A stretch of 64,000 nucleotides of DNA from Homalodisca vitripennis (taxonomy: Eukaryota > Arthropoda > Insecta > Hemiptera > Cicadellidae), in the NCBI RefSeq assembly GCF_021130785.1, contig NC_060213.1, positions 67,332,501 to 67,396,500 of the forward strand, read 5' to 3'. A model generated the notes under the pieces. It was not told the origin of the DNA. It did not search any database and saw nothing but the letters and a program-made list of their open reading frames with translations. Shown piece by piece: positions 1 to 8,430 of the stretch (position 1 is its first letter; each line of letters starts with the position of its first letter). The position numbers were made by a program, and so were the translations under genes.

Positions 1-341
1 TTTTGAGGTTTCAAATTGATTTTGTCAAATACATGAAAACACAGGTACGATAATAGAAAATAAATTACATTGCCAAATATGAAGGCGTAAAAACGTGCTT
101 GAAGTAAGAGTTGCAGCCAGGTAATTTATGGGACTTGATAAGGTTACCCACCTCGTAATTGTTGTTAAATATTTAGATTCATTCATAAACATATTGAAAA
201 CGAAAATTAATGAGAATTTAGAAACTGTCATTAATTATTTCGTCTATATATCTCCGTGAAATATATTTGACGTTATACCCGAATAAGAAATAAGCAACCC
301 CTTTTGCTAGGAAGAACCCTTAACACTTGGGGAACTTAGCA
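1..341. other. AT-rich sequence, no gene seen
   Basis: No coding region, RNA gene or clear repeat was recognised. The short open frames here have no recognisable motif. This stretch lies beyond the 3' end of the decayed viral capsid-like gene. Confidence 0.4.
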
Positions 342-470
342 TCCTACAGTCATCTCCCACAGAGTAGACCTATCTATCTACTGTTGCACCCCAGAATCTC
401 GCCGTTTGCTGTTAGTAATGTGCAGCTCCTTAGGCATCCATATAGTTTTCCAGATTTAATTGACACAACG
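342..470 (-). repeat. dispersed repeat, copy A (partial)
   Basis: This stretch resembles 45,950-46,085. Both contain CAGTCATCTCCCACAG followed by a tract ending in CCCCAGAATCT, then a shared TTAGTRATGTGC and a shared tract reading CAGATYTAAKTGACAC. A third copy, in the opposite orientation, lies at 19,258-19,470. Three diverged copies in 64 kb point to a moderately abundant interspersed family. The type (SINE, MITE or LINE fragment) cannot be told by eye. It abuts the end of the viral capsid-like fragment and may have replaced its last codons. Confidence 0.6.
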
Positions 471-489
471 GATTTTGCTGTATCGTTCT

Positions 490-932
490 TAATCACGTCA
501 TATGATAAAAATTTCTCAGAAACAATAAAACATAACAAATCACATTTGCAACAGCATTTTGAAAATCCATATTGATAATTATGTTGTTCTTTGAACCAGA
601 AATATCTGTCAAACTCTTTGTTGTATCAATGACATTCATGGGTCTATTTGCTATAAATTCTTTGGGATTGTAATACGTTTCCATATTTTTGTAGTAAACT
701 TACTTAAAATCTTGATACATCTGATACATCATTCTGAAAAGACCTCCGGAAATTTTTAAATTTTGGAATTCATCTGGACAATAAGAACCATTCAATTTTA
801 CTTTAATAGTTTTTACATTAAAACTATCAAACTTTGAAGAATTGTTTTCTTGATTATTCTGTCTATCTGTTTGAAAAACCAACAATAATGATTTTGGGAT
901 TGAAAATATTTGTACAAATATTTGCGATATTG
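490..932 (-). pseudogene. capsid-like viral protein, C-terminal fragment
   Basis: Read on the minus strand from 932 down, two open stretches in different frames carry recognisable pieces. The first contains FQTDRQNN, then SKFDSFNVKTIKV, then LYQMY-like residues (MMYQMYQDF). The second contains YYNPKEFIANRPMNVID. These match, in order, the C-terminal part of an insect endogenous virus capsid-like protein, in which an FQT-[DN]-R motif is followed by a conserved FD-x-C/F-N segment, an M-Y-x-x-F segment and a VID segment. Frames change around 880-900 and 684-700, so the gene is dead. Its N-terminal part lies at 3,146-3,800, separated by the 933-3,145 insertion. Function (virion shell) is inferred from family resemblance only. 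Confidence 0.6.
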
Positions 933-3145
933 TGTGGCGGTTGCCATCAGTGGGGGGTAGACTCAATTTGTTTCCTCTCAAACAGGTTGAGAAAGTTCAA
1001 AGTATTCAAAAACCTAACAAAACACCTTTCACATCCTTAAAAATTAAGAGAGGGAAACAAAGTAAACAAAGAATTAATTAAAAGCAAGAGCAACTGTACC
1101 GTAGAAGTGCAAAAAAAATATTTGGTCCAAGGCGTATAGCAGCGCTACAGGTTACTACAGAAAACTCAACAAGGCCCAAGTGAAAAAGACACAAGTCTAT
1201 AAGGTAAACTATCCCTTTAAACTGGTATAAAATTTAGAACACCCCAAAAAAAATCTCTTTTGAGACCATGACTCCAAAAAAAAACCCAGTGAAAGTTATA
1301 AATTTAGAAGCAAAGACCAAAGGAAAAAAAATTTAACCACTTAAGGCTTAAAATTAGGCTAAACTGAAAATTAGGTAAGTTAAACACCCGAAGTTGAAGC
1401 TGACATCAATAAATCCAAAGAGTCCACTAGGATTTGGTATTTTATAAAGTTTTTCTTTTTTTTTTTTACCTAATAATTTTTTAACTAACAGTTAACCCTC
1501 AAGGTGGCAAACTATAGTTTTAAAAGTTTGCAAAAGAAGGATGTTTAAACATTTTTGAAAGAAAAGTTTAACTTTGTAAGTAAGTAAACCAATAATAAGT
1601 ATGTCAGCACGTCAAATCCAACCCCAAGGTGCAACTTGCCCTGAACATTCAAATAGCATAGGCCTACATAAAGTTTGACATATTTCTAAGTAGAAAAATT
1701 ATCAGATAAATTTAACAGTAACACTTCACTTACCTTGTGTGTAGACTAACGTTAACTAACAATACTTTGTAAGACTTGAACAAATTCAACAAGGTAGACA
1801 AAAAATCATCATATTAGTGCTATTAAAAATTTAAACTCTTATTAACTTATTACAAGTACAAATGGTGTAATCCGTTGGAAGAATAAATAAATAACTAAAA
1901 AAATCAGGTATGAATAACATCAATAAATTGCATTTGGAACTAAGGGTTGGTGTGGAGAGGTTGAAATTTGTAATTATTCAGAAGAGGTGAAAGGCTGGAA
2001 AGGAATGCAATTTATATATAAAAAAATAAGGAAACTATTCCTTCTAAGCCAACCCATATTAACTAATCTGGTGAAACTGAATGGGGGTATTAAATAGTAA
2101 CCAGAAAGCTAAAAAACTTTAAAACAAAAGGTAGGTTATTCATACGCTGGAGTACAATAAGTGGCCACCAACTGCATCTGCCCTTCTCTTCGACTAATCT
2201 GAGCCAATGCTAAATTAATACACCAAAAGGTGCTAGCTAAGTTTAAAAGAACCAATAATTAAGTACAAGGTTTGGTTAAAGCAAGAGGCTACACTGTAGG
2301 TGGTATTAAAAGATAGGTTAAGATGTAAACTTGGTCAGAAAAAAAAAATTATTAATTTGGTTTAAAGTAAATTTTACGCTTGAAAAATATCAACCAATTA
2401 CCTATGCCTAATTATTTAGTGAGAAAAAAATTACCAAAGTTTATGAAATACTGCAACTCAACATTTTGAATTATTATAGAACTAGGCTTAGGTAGCAGTT
2501 GGTTGCAAGAACTGCTTGGCTCAGACCTGCATATTAGAAACATGCTACTGCGAAAAAGTTTTACATTTGAGTAAAAAAGACAGTTTAAGGAAAATTTAGA
2601 AAACTAAAAAAAATTTAGAAAACGTCTACCCCCTTAAAAAACTTAAAAATAGGACTTAGCTCTCATAGTTGTGTAGAATTCTTCCGCTCCCACCGGCAAG
2701 CCTAGCCTTCCATTTCAAACCACGATCTGCTACCAATTTGCAACTAAAATTCGTACACTGAATTTGGAACGACTGGGTCCTAAATATTAAACGAGGTCGT
2801 GAAACGTTGATTGGAAGGTAGGCATACGATATTAACACCAAAAACACCGTGCCGGTTCGTCGAGGGAGCGGGCAACCAGCTTTGATCAAAGACTCCGACC
2901 ACAGGAACTCTAAGACATCCCTCGCCCTACGGAAGCCTGAAGAGAAGAGGGCAAGAAACCTACATCCAGATTTCTAGAAGCCTGAACACATGAACCAAAC
3001 AAAACAGGCAGAATACCACAGAAACGTGTAGAAATAGAGATAAACCAACTGGAAAAAACAGACGACTCGACCAGCTGTAGAGAAACTGCTGCCGGCTGCT
3101 GCCGGCCCGTCCAAAGGCCAACAAAATAAAGTGGCAAACGCCACA
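933..3145. mobile_element. 2.2-kb insertion with short TIRs and ATTG target duplication
   Basis: The left end reads TGTGGCGGTTGCCA (933-946). The right end reads TGGCAAACGCCACA (3,132-3,145), which is the inverted repeat of the left end with 13 of 14 bases matching. Both flanks carry ATTG (929-932 and 3,146-3,149), a 4-bp target duplication. The flanking viral capsid-like gene resumes at the two flanks. The inside has no convincing coding region: 950-2,640 is AT-rich and A-biased on the plus strand, and 2,640-3,140 is more GC-rich. The ends are TG...CA with a 4-bp duplication, so it may be a long solo LTR (Ty3-like 4-bp duplications are common) or a non-autonomous DNA transposon of a Ginger-like group that also starts with TGT. 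Confidence 0.7.
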
Positions 3146-3800
3146 ATTGAATGAATAATTTGTTCCAGGTATACCTTTTTGCTCAATACATTGCCAATCT
3201 AGAAATTTAAAGATAATCTTTTGACTTATCAATTATCGGAACTCTAATGAAAAACACGTTAATTGTAATTTTTCCATCAACTGGCATATCATTTCCAGTT
3301 TTTGTTTTTAATATCGCGTCATCGTCTTCAGCTCTTTTGAAACTAATGTAAAATCCAACTTTACAGATTGGAAAATTTACATCTTCAAAGAAACCTAGGC
3401 CGAAATGTGCTAAATCACCGTCCGCTTCAAATTGTCCAAATGTAAATGTTGATTCAAAACTCTTTGGAAATACATCACTTTTGGAATAAGATATTGTTTC
3501 TTTAATAGTACTTAATTGGCCACAATTTTCAATTTCTTGTATCAATTTCTTGTGTTTTTTACTGCAACTTTAGATAATAACAAACGGCACGAAATTATCA
3601 ATCAATCTGACATCATTATTGTTCCAAGATATGCTTGACCATCTTGTTTTGTTAAAGTTCCAGAAATATAAAACTGGAAGTTAGACGAGCAAAAATTATC
3701 TCTAAAATCAATATTACACTCAGTTCTTTTATTCGGTTCATTCAAATGTTGTTTACTAAGTGGATAGAAACTTTTAAACTCTCTCAATATCGCCTGAATA
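3146..3800 (-). pseudogene. capsid-like viral protein, N-terminal fragment
   Basis: Minus-strand frames at 3,602-3,787, 3,207-3,545 and 3,146-3,232 carry pieces of the same capsid-like family. There is FQFYISGTLTKQDGQAY near the N-terminal side, then GFFED followed by a DDAIL segment and a short DGKITI strand, then a stretch ending in NYSFN immediately before the insertion. The N-terminal end of the family is not recognisable above about 3,800. At least two frame changes separate the pieces, so the copy is not functional. The fragment is continuous with 490-932 once the 933-3,145 insertion is discounted. Confidence 0.6.
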
Positions 3801-4021
3801 CTTTCTGTAGTCCGCCATTTACTAAGAACAATTTAAAATTTCTTTACGAAATTTTACACATCATGTATAAGAAAAATATTTTTTCATTGTTTTAAATGTG
3901 CGTTTTTATAAGAAATTATATCAATTTTAGTCATTTATTATTGATCTACTTCGTCATAGTCGGGATTTTCTGCTTTAAATGTTGGAATTTCAGCCACATA
4001 TTTCAATAACATTTGCACAGG

Positions 4022-4473
4022 TTAATAACCGCTATCTATAATATTGTTCCAATCAACTGAATCTTTAAATTCTTCCAAAAACCCTGTGTTCAAATGTTGA
4101 TAAAGGCAAATAACAGACATGTGTTCTTTCAATTGATAATTTATATTTTCTCTAATGAATTCTGAGGACAAACTTTGATATTTTGTAACGTTATACCAAT
4201 TTAACTTTTCAGTGTACAATCGCATCATATATTCAGATCTTTTTGAGAAATGTCATCCCAATGTTTTTTTTTAAATCTCTTTCGTGTTGCATTATAAAAA
4301 TATCTAAAGCTGTGTAATGTCCAGCCATCTCTATTTATTAGGAAAAACCTAGTTTTTATAACTTGGCTCTTTTTAGTGTTACATTCAGCACATTTTTCAG
4401 AAATTCTCTTAACTCCATTGATGTTTGCATAATGTTTTATATCATTTGTTGCTGTTTTTGCCTTACACCTCAC
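4022..4473 (-). pseudogene. Cys-rich small viral protein (MRCKAKT type)
   Basis: The upstream frame starts at 4,473 with MRCKAKTATNDI and contains CAEC after about 30 residues, so two Cys-x-Cys/Cys-x2-Cys knuckles could form a zinc ribbon. It ends at 4,225, where the stop overlaps the ATG of the next frame (ATGA). The second frame, 4,228-4,022, carries LNWYNVTKYQ and SSEFIREN and later VDWNNI. This is the W-x-N-I/V-S/T-x-Y-Q, S-x-x-F-I-R-E repeat style seen in proteins of large eukaryotic DNA viruses. The first frame already ends in WDDISQ, a piece of the same repeat, so the two frames are probably one protein split by a frameshift. The role is unknown. Confidence 0.5.
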
Positions 4474-4529
4474 TCAATATATGAGTGCCATTTATATAAG
4501 GAAATTTAGTCATCTTAACCATCCATTAA

Positions 4530-5330
4530 ATCCATTAAATCTGTTATCAATATTTTCAAAAGTTTTATTAACATCCTGTTTAAATTTGTTGAAATTATCG
4601 GTTAATTTATCAAAATGATATTTATGAGTAGCACGTATTCTATTAAGAAGTTCGTTATTTCTTTGAAAGGTTTCATGAATATCATCTTGAAACGTATAGA
4701 AATCATGCTCTATTTTTTATAACATTTTCGTTAATTTCATTACAATTTTCTATAGATCTTTTATTTCGGGCTTCTAAGTTTCCATAGAAATCTTTAATAT
4801 GTCGTTTATGATTCCCATAATTTTGGTTCATTTCATCAAACATTTTAATATGATCATCTAATTGCTCTTTTACGATCACTTAAAACGGGAAAATTCCTTA
4901 CTAACACCGATAATTCGTCATCCCTTAAAATCTAAAGCATTTTTAACATTCGGATCAGTTAAATCAACAATATCAATGTTTTCTGATAATTTTAGAGTTT
5001 TAAATATTATTGTTCTTTAAAAACAACATCATGTTTATCAATACTAGGTCGGACACCAACAATTATTGTTTTGTTAACCAAACTAAAATAATTCTTTTCA
5101 ACATTGATCGCAACAGTATCGACTTTTTCGATATGATACATTAAATTATTAAAAAGTTTGTTTGCCCCAGTATCAAAATCTTTTTCCATCTTTACAATAT
5201 TTCTTTTGAACTCACCTTTTAAATCCTCTATTTTTCATCATTAAAACCCGAATCTGGAAGGTTTTGTAATAAATCTTTAATCTTCTTATCTAACTCATTT
5301 CTCAAACTATCAAAAATTTAAATTATTAAT
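4530..5330 (-). pseudogene. fragments of a coiled-coil virion-type protein
   Basis: Short minus-strand open pieces in shifting frames are rich in E, K, N, I and L with heptad-like spacing. Examples are around 4,850-4,740 (DEMNQNYGNHKRHIKDFY, then NEINENV), around 4,960-4,920 (DIVDLTDPNVKNALDF) and 5,189-5,007 (MEKDFDTGANKLFNN start). Coiled-coil, attachment or fibre-like proteins are common beside the capsid genes of Polinton-like elements, and that is the only basis for the suggested role. No catalytic motif is visible and there are many stops. Confidence 0.35.
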
Positions 5331-5519
5331 TTTATTTCGAATAACTTCATTTATATTTTGAATATTTTCAGAGATAATCTGTGATCCAAAACACAAATCA
5401 CAAATATTTTGCTAATCCATATTTATTAAGTAATAATTTGTTCACAACTTCTGTAAAATCTTTACCATTAGTCAATTCATACAAAACAAAAACAAGTACA
5501 GTACATGGCCACATCATTC

Positions 5520-5690
5520 ATTTTAGTAGACGCTTGATTTTTTTTTCAAATATTTGATCAATTCTATAGGCGGTTTGTCCTCAATTCTTCTATATGAATC
5601 CAAATAAAATGCATTTTTTATAATAACAAATGCAATGCGTTCCACGTCCCATAATCTAGTTTTAATTCAAAATTCCACATTAAAATTTCT
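5520..5690 (-). pseudogene. unrecognised viral-type protein fragment
   Basis: The minus strand has an open piece with LWDVERIAFVIIKNAF and then SYRRIEDKPPIELIKYLKK, with a frame that stays open for about 40 codons in very AT-rich DNA. It sits between the small LTNRQY protein and the coiled-coil fragments and is co-oriented with them. I do not recognise the family and assign no function. Confidence 0.3.
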
Positions 5691-5814
5691 TAATCTTTTC
5701 AAGTAATGTATCACGCACAAAAATTCCTCTAAAATGTTTTAATGTTTTTGCAGATTTCCTCTGCACTCTCCGAATGTTAATGGCTTGATTTTAAATTATT
5801 TTAAGGTTTTATTT

Positions 5815-6242
5815 CACGTAATTGAAAGTTATTTCGTCTAATCCCAACCCTGTAACATATTCTAACTCTTTATCTAACCAATTTAAAATGTTTCGTACAA
5901 TAGGAATCACGTCTTTTTTACAATTGGAGCAGCTTTTCTAACATATGGAACAACATTTTTAACAACTGGACTATTTTCTCCAAAATCTAATAAATCTTTG
6001 AAAAGGCCACTATTTTTTAAGTTCTTTTAACTGATTATAAAAAAAATTCACACACCTTTATCGTTTTTCTTGTATTTTTCGAGTTTATTGTATTGTCTAT
6101 TCGTTAAAAATATTTTATCTTCACCATTTTTTATTTGATCTATTTTAAATTGAATACCAACAGTTATTTTATTTTTAAAGGCAGAATTTATTTTTTCTTT
6201 CTGGTTAGTACTAAAATTTACGTTCAAAGATTGTTTCTCCAT
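5815..6242 (-). pseudogene. small virion-type protein (LTNRQYNKLEK family)
   Basis: An ATG at 6,242 opens a 64-codon frame: an N-terminal TNQKEKINSAFKNK segment, then an F/I-x-I-x-Q-I segment, then DKIFLTNRQYNKLEKYKK and a KGV ending. This is the layout of a short protein that recurs in Polinton/adintovirus-like elements of insects and Hydra, with the L-L-T-x-x-Q-x-N-K-L core. Homology seems to continue after a frame change: around 6,000-5,925 the strand encodes SPVVKNVVPYVRKAAPIVKK, and after another change NWLDKELEYVTGLGLDE and a stop near 5,815. The function is not established; association with the capsid is inferred from position. Confidence 0.5.
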
Positions 6243-6269
6243 TTGGGTAGTTAAAATTTCAAGTTCTCT

Positions 6270-6771
6270 TCTCCATCCTAGTTTTCTCCTAGAAAAATTG
6301 CTGTTGGAGTTGCGTCAAATCTCTTACCTAAACTAGCATCTTGTGATAAAAATCGATCCATTGCCTTGTCTTGTAAACTTTGATCTGCAATATGTCTGGA
6401 ATTTGTGTCTATGTTTTGCATAAAAATATCGTGTTCCATCGCAGCTTGATTTAATTTATTTATACCGGGATCTCCTCTTTATAGTCTTTTTTTCAAGCTT
6501 TGTCTCAGGCCCCAGATATTGATAGCCTGGTACGTGAAATTCTGAAGGTAAATTGTTGATAAAATCGTTTAAAAAGTCCTCTACCTAACATTGGAGAACT
6601 TATTTGTGGCAAGATTCGTTCTAAATATTTAATCCCATCATGTTTTTCAATCAATTCATCAAGTTTGTTCGAAATAAAACCTTTTATCGCTTTCTTTTTA
6701 TTAAAAAAATTGTTATTTTCAGCCTTTTCTTGAGCATAAATGTAATTAATAATTCCATCAAGTTTTGTCAA
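6270..6771 (-). pseudogene. phospholipase A2-like domain protein, frameshifted
   Basis: Reading down the minus strand, the first frame (6,771-6,560) is a Lys/Glu-rich leader ending in SSPMLGRGL. A second frame over 6,575-6,480 carries PGYQYLGPETKLEKK. A third over 6,485-6,276 carries RGDPGINKLNQAAMEHDI and then a helical stretch with RHIADQSLQDKAMDRF and a DASLG end. The glycine calcium loop, the R-G-D-x-G-I-N segment and the E-H-D catalytic His-Asp pair in this order match the secreted-PLA2-like domain found in parvovirus VP1 and in Polinton-type elements. The final Gly of the calcium loop is Glu here. Two frame shifts and an in-frame stop just before RGD make it non-functional. Confidence 0.65.
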
Positions 6772-7515
6772 AGCATCGATATATCTGTATTCAATTTTAT
6801 TATCACTGTATTTACTTCATTTTCCCAAATTGGTTTTAAAACAATATTTATATTTTTTACCTCTACTTGATTTAGGCTTTTTATTTGATGGATCATAATT
6901 TTTGTAAATGGACTCGGATTTTCATAAAATTTCAGTATACATTTGCACATCTTCTTTAGAATATAAATCATCTTTTGGAACATCATTGTCTGTTAATAAT
7001 CTCCATAAACCTTCAGTTCCTTTATATGTTTTATCTTCAATAATTATATCATTATGTTCAAAATTCACGTGTAAATTTCCAATTATAAAACTTTTATTTT
7101 TCCTATCCCAATACAAACAAACCAAACTTATCATCCTTTGCTCTAGGAAGAAATGTTTTAATAATTTCACCAATTATTATATCACATGTTTCAGGACTTA
7201 TTAATTCAACTATTATAGATTCTTCAATGTTTCTAGGTCTAAATGGTGTTGAAGATGGTAATTTTTGGCAATTCAAACTTTTCAGATTCTGGAATCGAAA
7301 TATCGGCAAATTGTTGTACAACTGGAACCAAATTCATCAAATTTTGATTATCACTTAAAACGTTTTCAATTTTGCCTTCAACATTTTTTTGCAAAAGTTA
7401 CAGGTAGATTAATTTTTTGAATAAATTCATGTTCTTTTTCATCAATTCTAATTTTTTCTTTAAATGCTTTGATTAATTTCTTTTCGATTTTAATTTTTGT
7501 TTCTTCAGAAGTTAC
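6768..7515 (-). pseudogene. GLWRLL-type viral protein, frameshifted
   Basis: Three overlapping minus-strand frames (7,321-7,103, 7,173-6,922 and 6,986-6,768) carry, in order, PRNIEES, IKTFLPRAKDDKFGLF, WDRKNKSFIIGN, a DIIIEDKTYKGTEGLWRLL core, YSKEDVQMYTEIL and LKPIWENE. The order I/L-G-x-x, G-T-x-G-L-W-x-L-L, Y-T/S-x-E-D, Y-x-x-I-L, then I-W is a family recurring in Hydra, aphid and other invertebrate genomes beside Polinton-like genes; no biochemical role is known to me. A further stretch over 7,380-7,245 in another frame ends in SEKFELPKITIFNTI and may be its N-terminal part. Multiple frameshifts show decay. Confidence 0.55.
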
Positions 7516-7539
7516 GTTTGCTATTTATTTAGAAAGATT

Positions 7540-7690
7540 TTGAAACGTGAACGTGTGACGTGGAACGTGAAAACGTGAACGTGAACGTGAACGTGAAACG
7601 TGAAAACGTGACCGTTGAACGTGAAAACGTAAACGTGAAACGTGGACCGTAAAAACGTGAAATTTAAACTGTGAATGCGGAAGGTGAAAC
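7540..7690. repeat. degenerate AACGTG minisatellite inside the viral element
   Basis: About 150 bp is built from variants of AACGTGA and AAAACGTGA (for example AACGTGAACGTGAACGTG). Unit length drifts between 6 and 10 bp and the array decays at its right edge. It sits in the gap between the packaging-ATPase fragment and the GLWRLL gene. The surrounding DNA is AT-rich with very few CpG, so the array is a sharp local CpG-rich patch. Confidence 0.85.
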
Positions 7691-7789
7691 ATGGACGAGC
7701 AACTAGCCACAGATTTGTCGTTTTTTTGTTAATTTCATAATGTAAATAAAAATTAAAGACAATGTAAAAATAATTGTGACAAATATTTT

Positions 7790-8165
7790 ATCCAGCAGAC
7801 CCCAGAACACTATTCATATTAGAAAATGTATTCAAATATTTAGCATTTTTAGGCTTCAAGGTTAGATTAATAGTTAAAAATCCATAGTCTTCTTTCCAAA
7901 TTTTATCACATAACTCATTAAATTGATCAAAATGCATATCAGAACCAACATAATTACTGTAAATTTTTCTAGTATAGTGATCATCTTGTTTAAAAAACAC
8001 ACAAAACATTCAAATTATTTCTTATAACTTGTTTATCAACCTTCGAAAAGCTATTGAGTGAGATATAAACAAGAGATATTTTTATGGCGAGACGTTACAA
8101 AATATTCTCTGACAACGTCTTCATTTTCTAAAATACAGTCATCAAGTCATATAGCTTTGGACTAG
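7790..8165 (-). pseudogene. A32/FtsK-type genome packaging ATPase, C-terminal remnant
   Basis: Read from 8,165 downward, the minus strand carries LDDCILENEDVVREYF (hydrophobic residues followed by Asp-Asp, fitting a Walker B strand), then SRHKNISCLYLTQ (the sensor-like strand typical of these ATPases), then QVIRNN, and from 8,009 HYTRKIYSNYVGSDM, FDQFNELCDKIW and YGFLTIN. This order is characteristic of the packaging ATPase of Polinton/adintovirus-like elements. The Walker A half is missing: sequence above about 8,200 no longer matches and the P450 duplicate begins at about 8,430. Two or more stops interrupt the match at 8,030-8,060. The ATPase would have moved DNA into virions; this copy cannot. 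Confidence 0.7.
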
Positions 8166-8169
8166 AATT

Positions 8170-8430
8170 ACAGAGGGGTAAACTACAATATAAAGTTTTT
8201 CAAACTGAATTGTCACGTTAACTGTCACAGGATATTAGAGCTAACTATGACGCTTAATATGGCGAACGTAATCTATCGTAATTAGTAAAATAATGTAGAA
8301 TATTCTAGTTTTGTAAATTTGCAAGACAAAATTATTACGTGAACACTATTAAATAATTATTCATAGCTCTAGAAAAAATGATCGGGCTTGAAGGAAGAAA
8401 TGAATAAACATTTAGCTGATAGGCTCTTGT
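8170..8430. other. junction between viral remnant and P450 duplicate
   Basis: About 260 bp matches neither the packaging ATPase nor the P450 intron. Homology of the flanking P450 copy to the copy at 28.6-30.4 kb stops near 8,430, just after a shared GATACGGCAACT read on the minus strand. No gene was seen. Confidence 0.4.

Larger units (their letters stand above)
490..8170 (-). mobile_element. decayed Polinton/adintovirus-like endogenous viral element
   Basis: A run of at least eight minus-strand protein fragments shares one transcription direction. From 5' to 3' they are: packaging-ATPase C-terminus, an ACGTGA minisatellite, a GLWRLL protein, a PLA2-like domain, a small LTNRQYNKLEK protein, coiled-coil pieces, a Cys-rich small protein and a capsid-like protein. 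The set resembles the virion-gene block of Polinton/Maverick-type and adintovirus-like elements found in insect and cnidarian genomes. Nearly every gene is broken by frameshifts or stops, so this is an old, inactive copy. I did not find protein-primed DNA polymerase B, a retroviral-type integrase or terminal inverted repeats, so the replication half is lost or lies outside the window. The upstream side ends close to the P450 duplicate at 8,430. Confidence 0.65.

Noticed and set aside
7540..7690. CRISPR-like array
   Set aside because: Units are 6-10 bp, drift in length and have no spacers; this is a eukaryotic minisatellite.
3207..8009. Independent host genes on the minus strand
   Set aside because: All fragments are co-oriented, broken and fit one viral element; no introns or host domains are visible.
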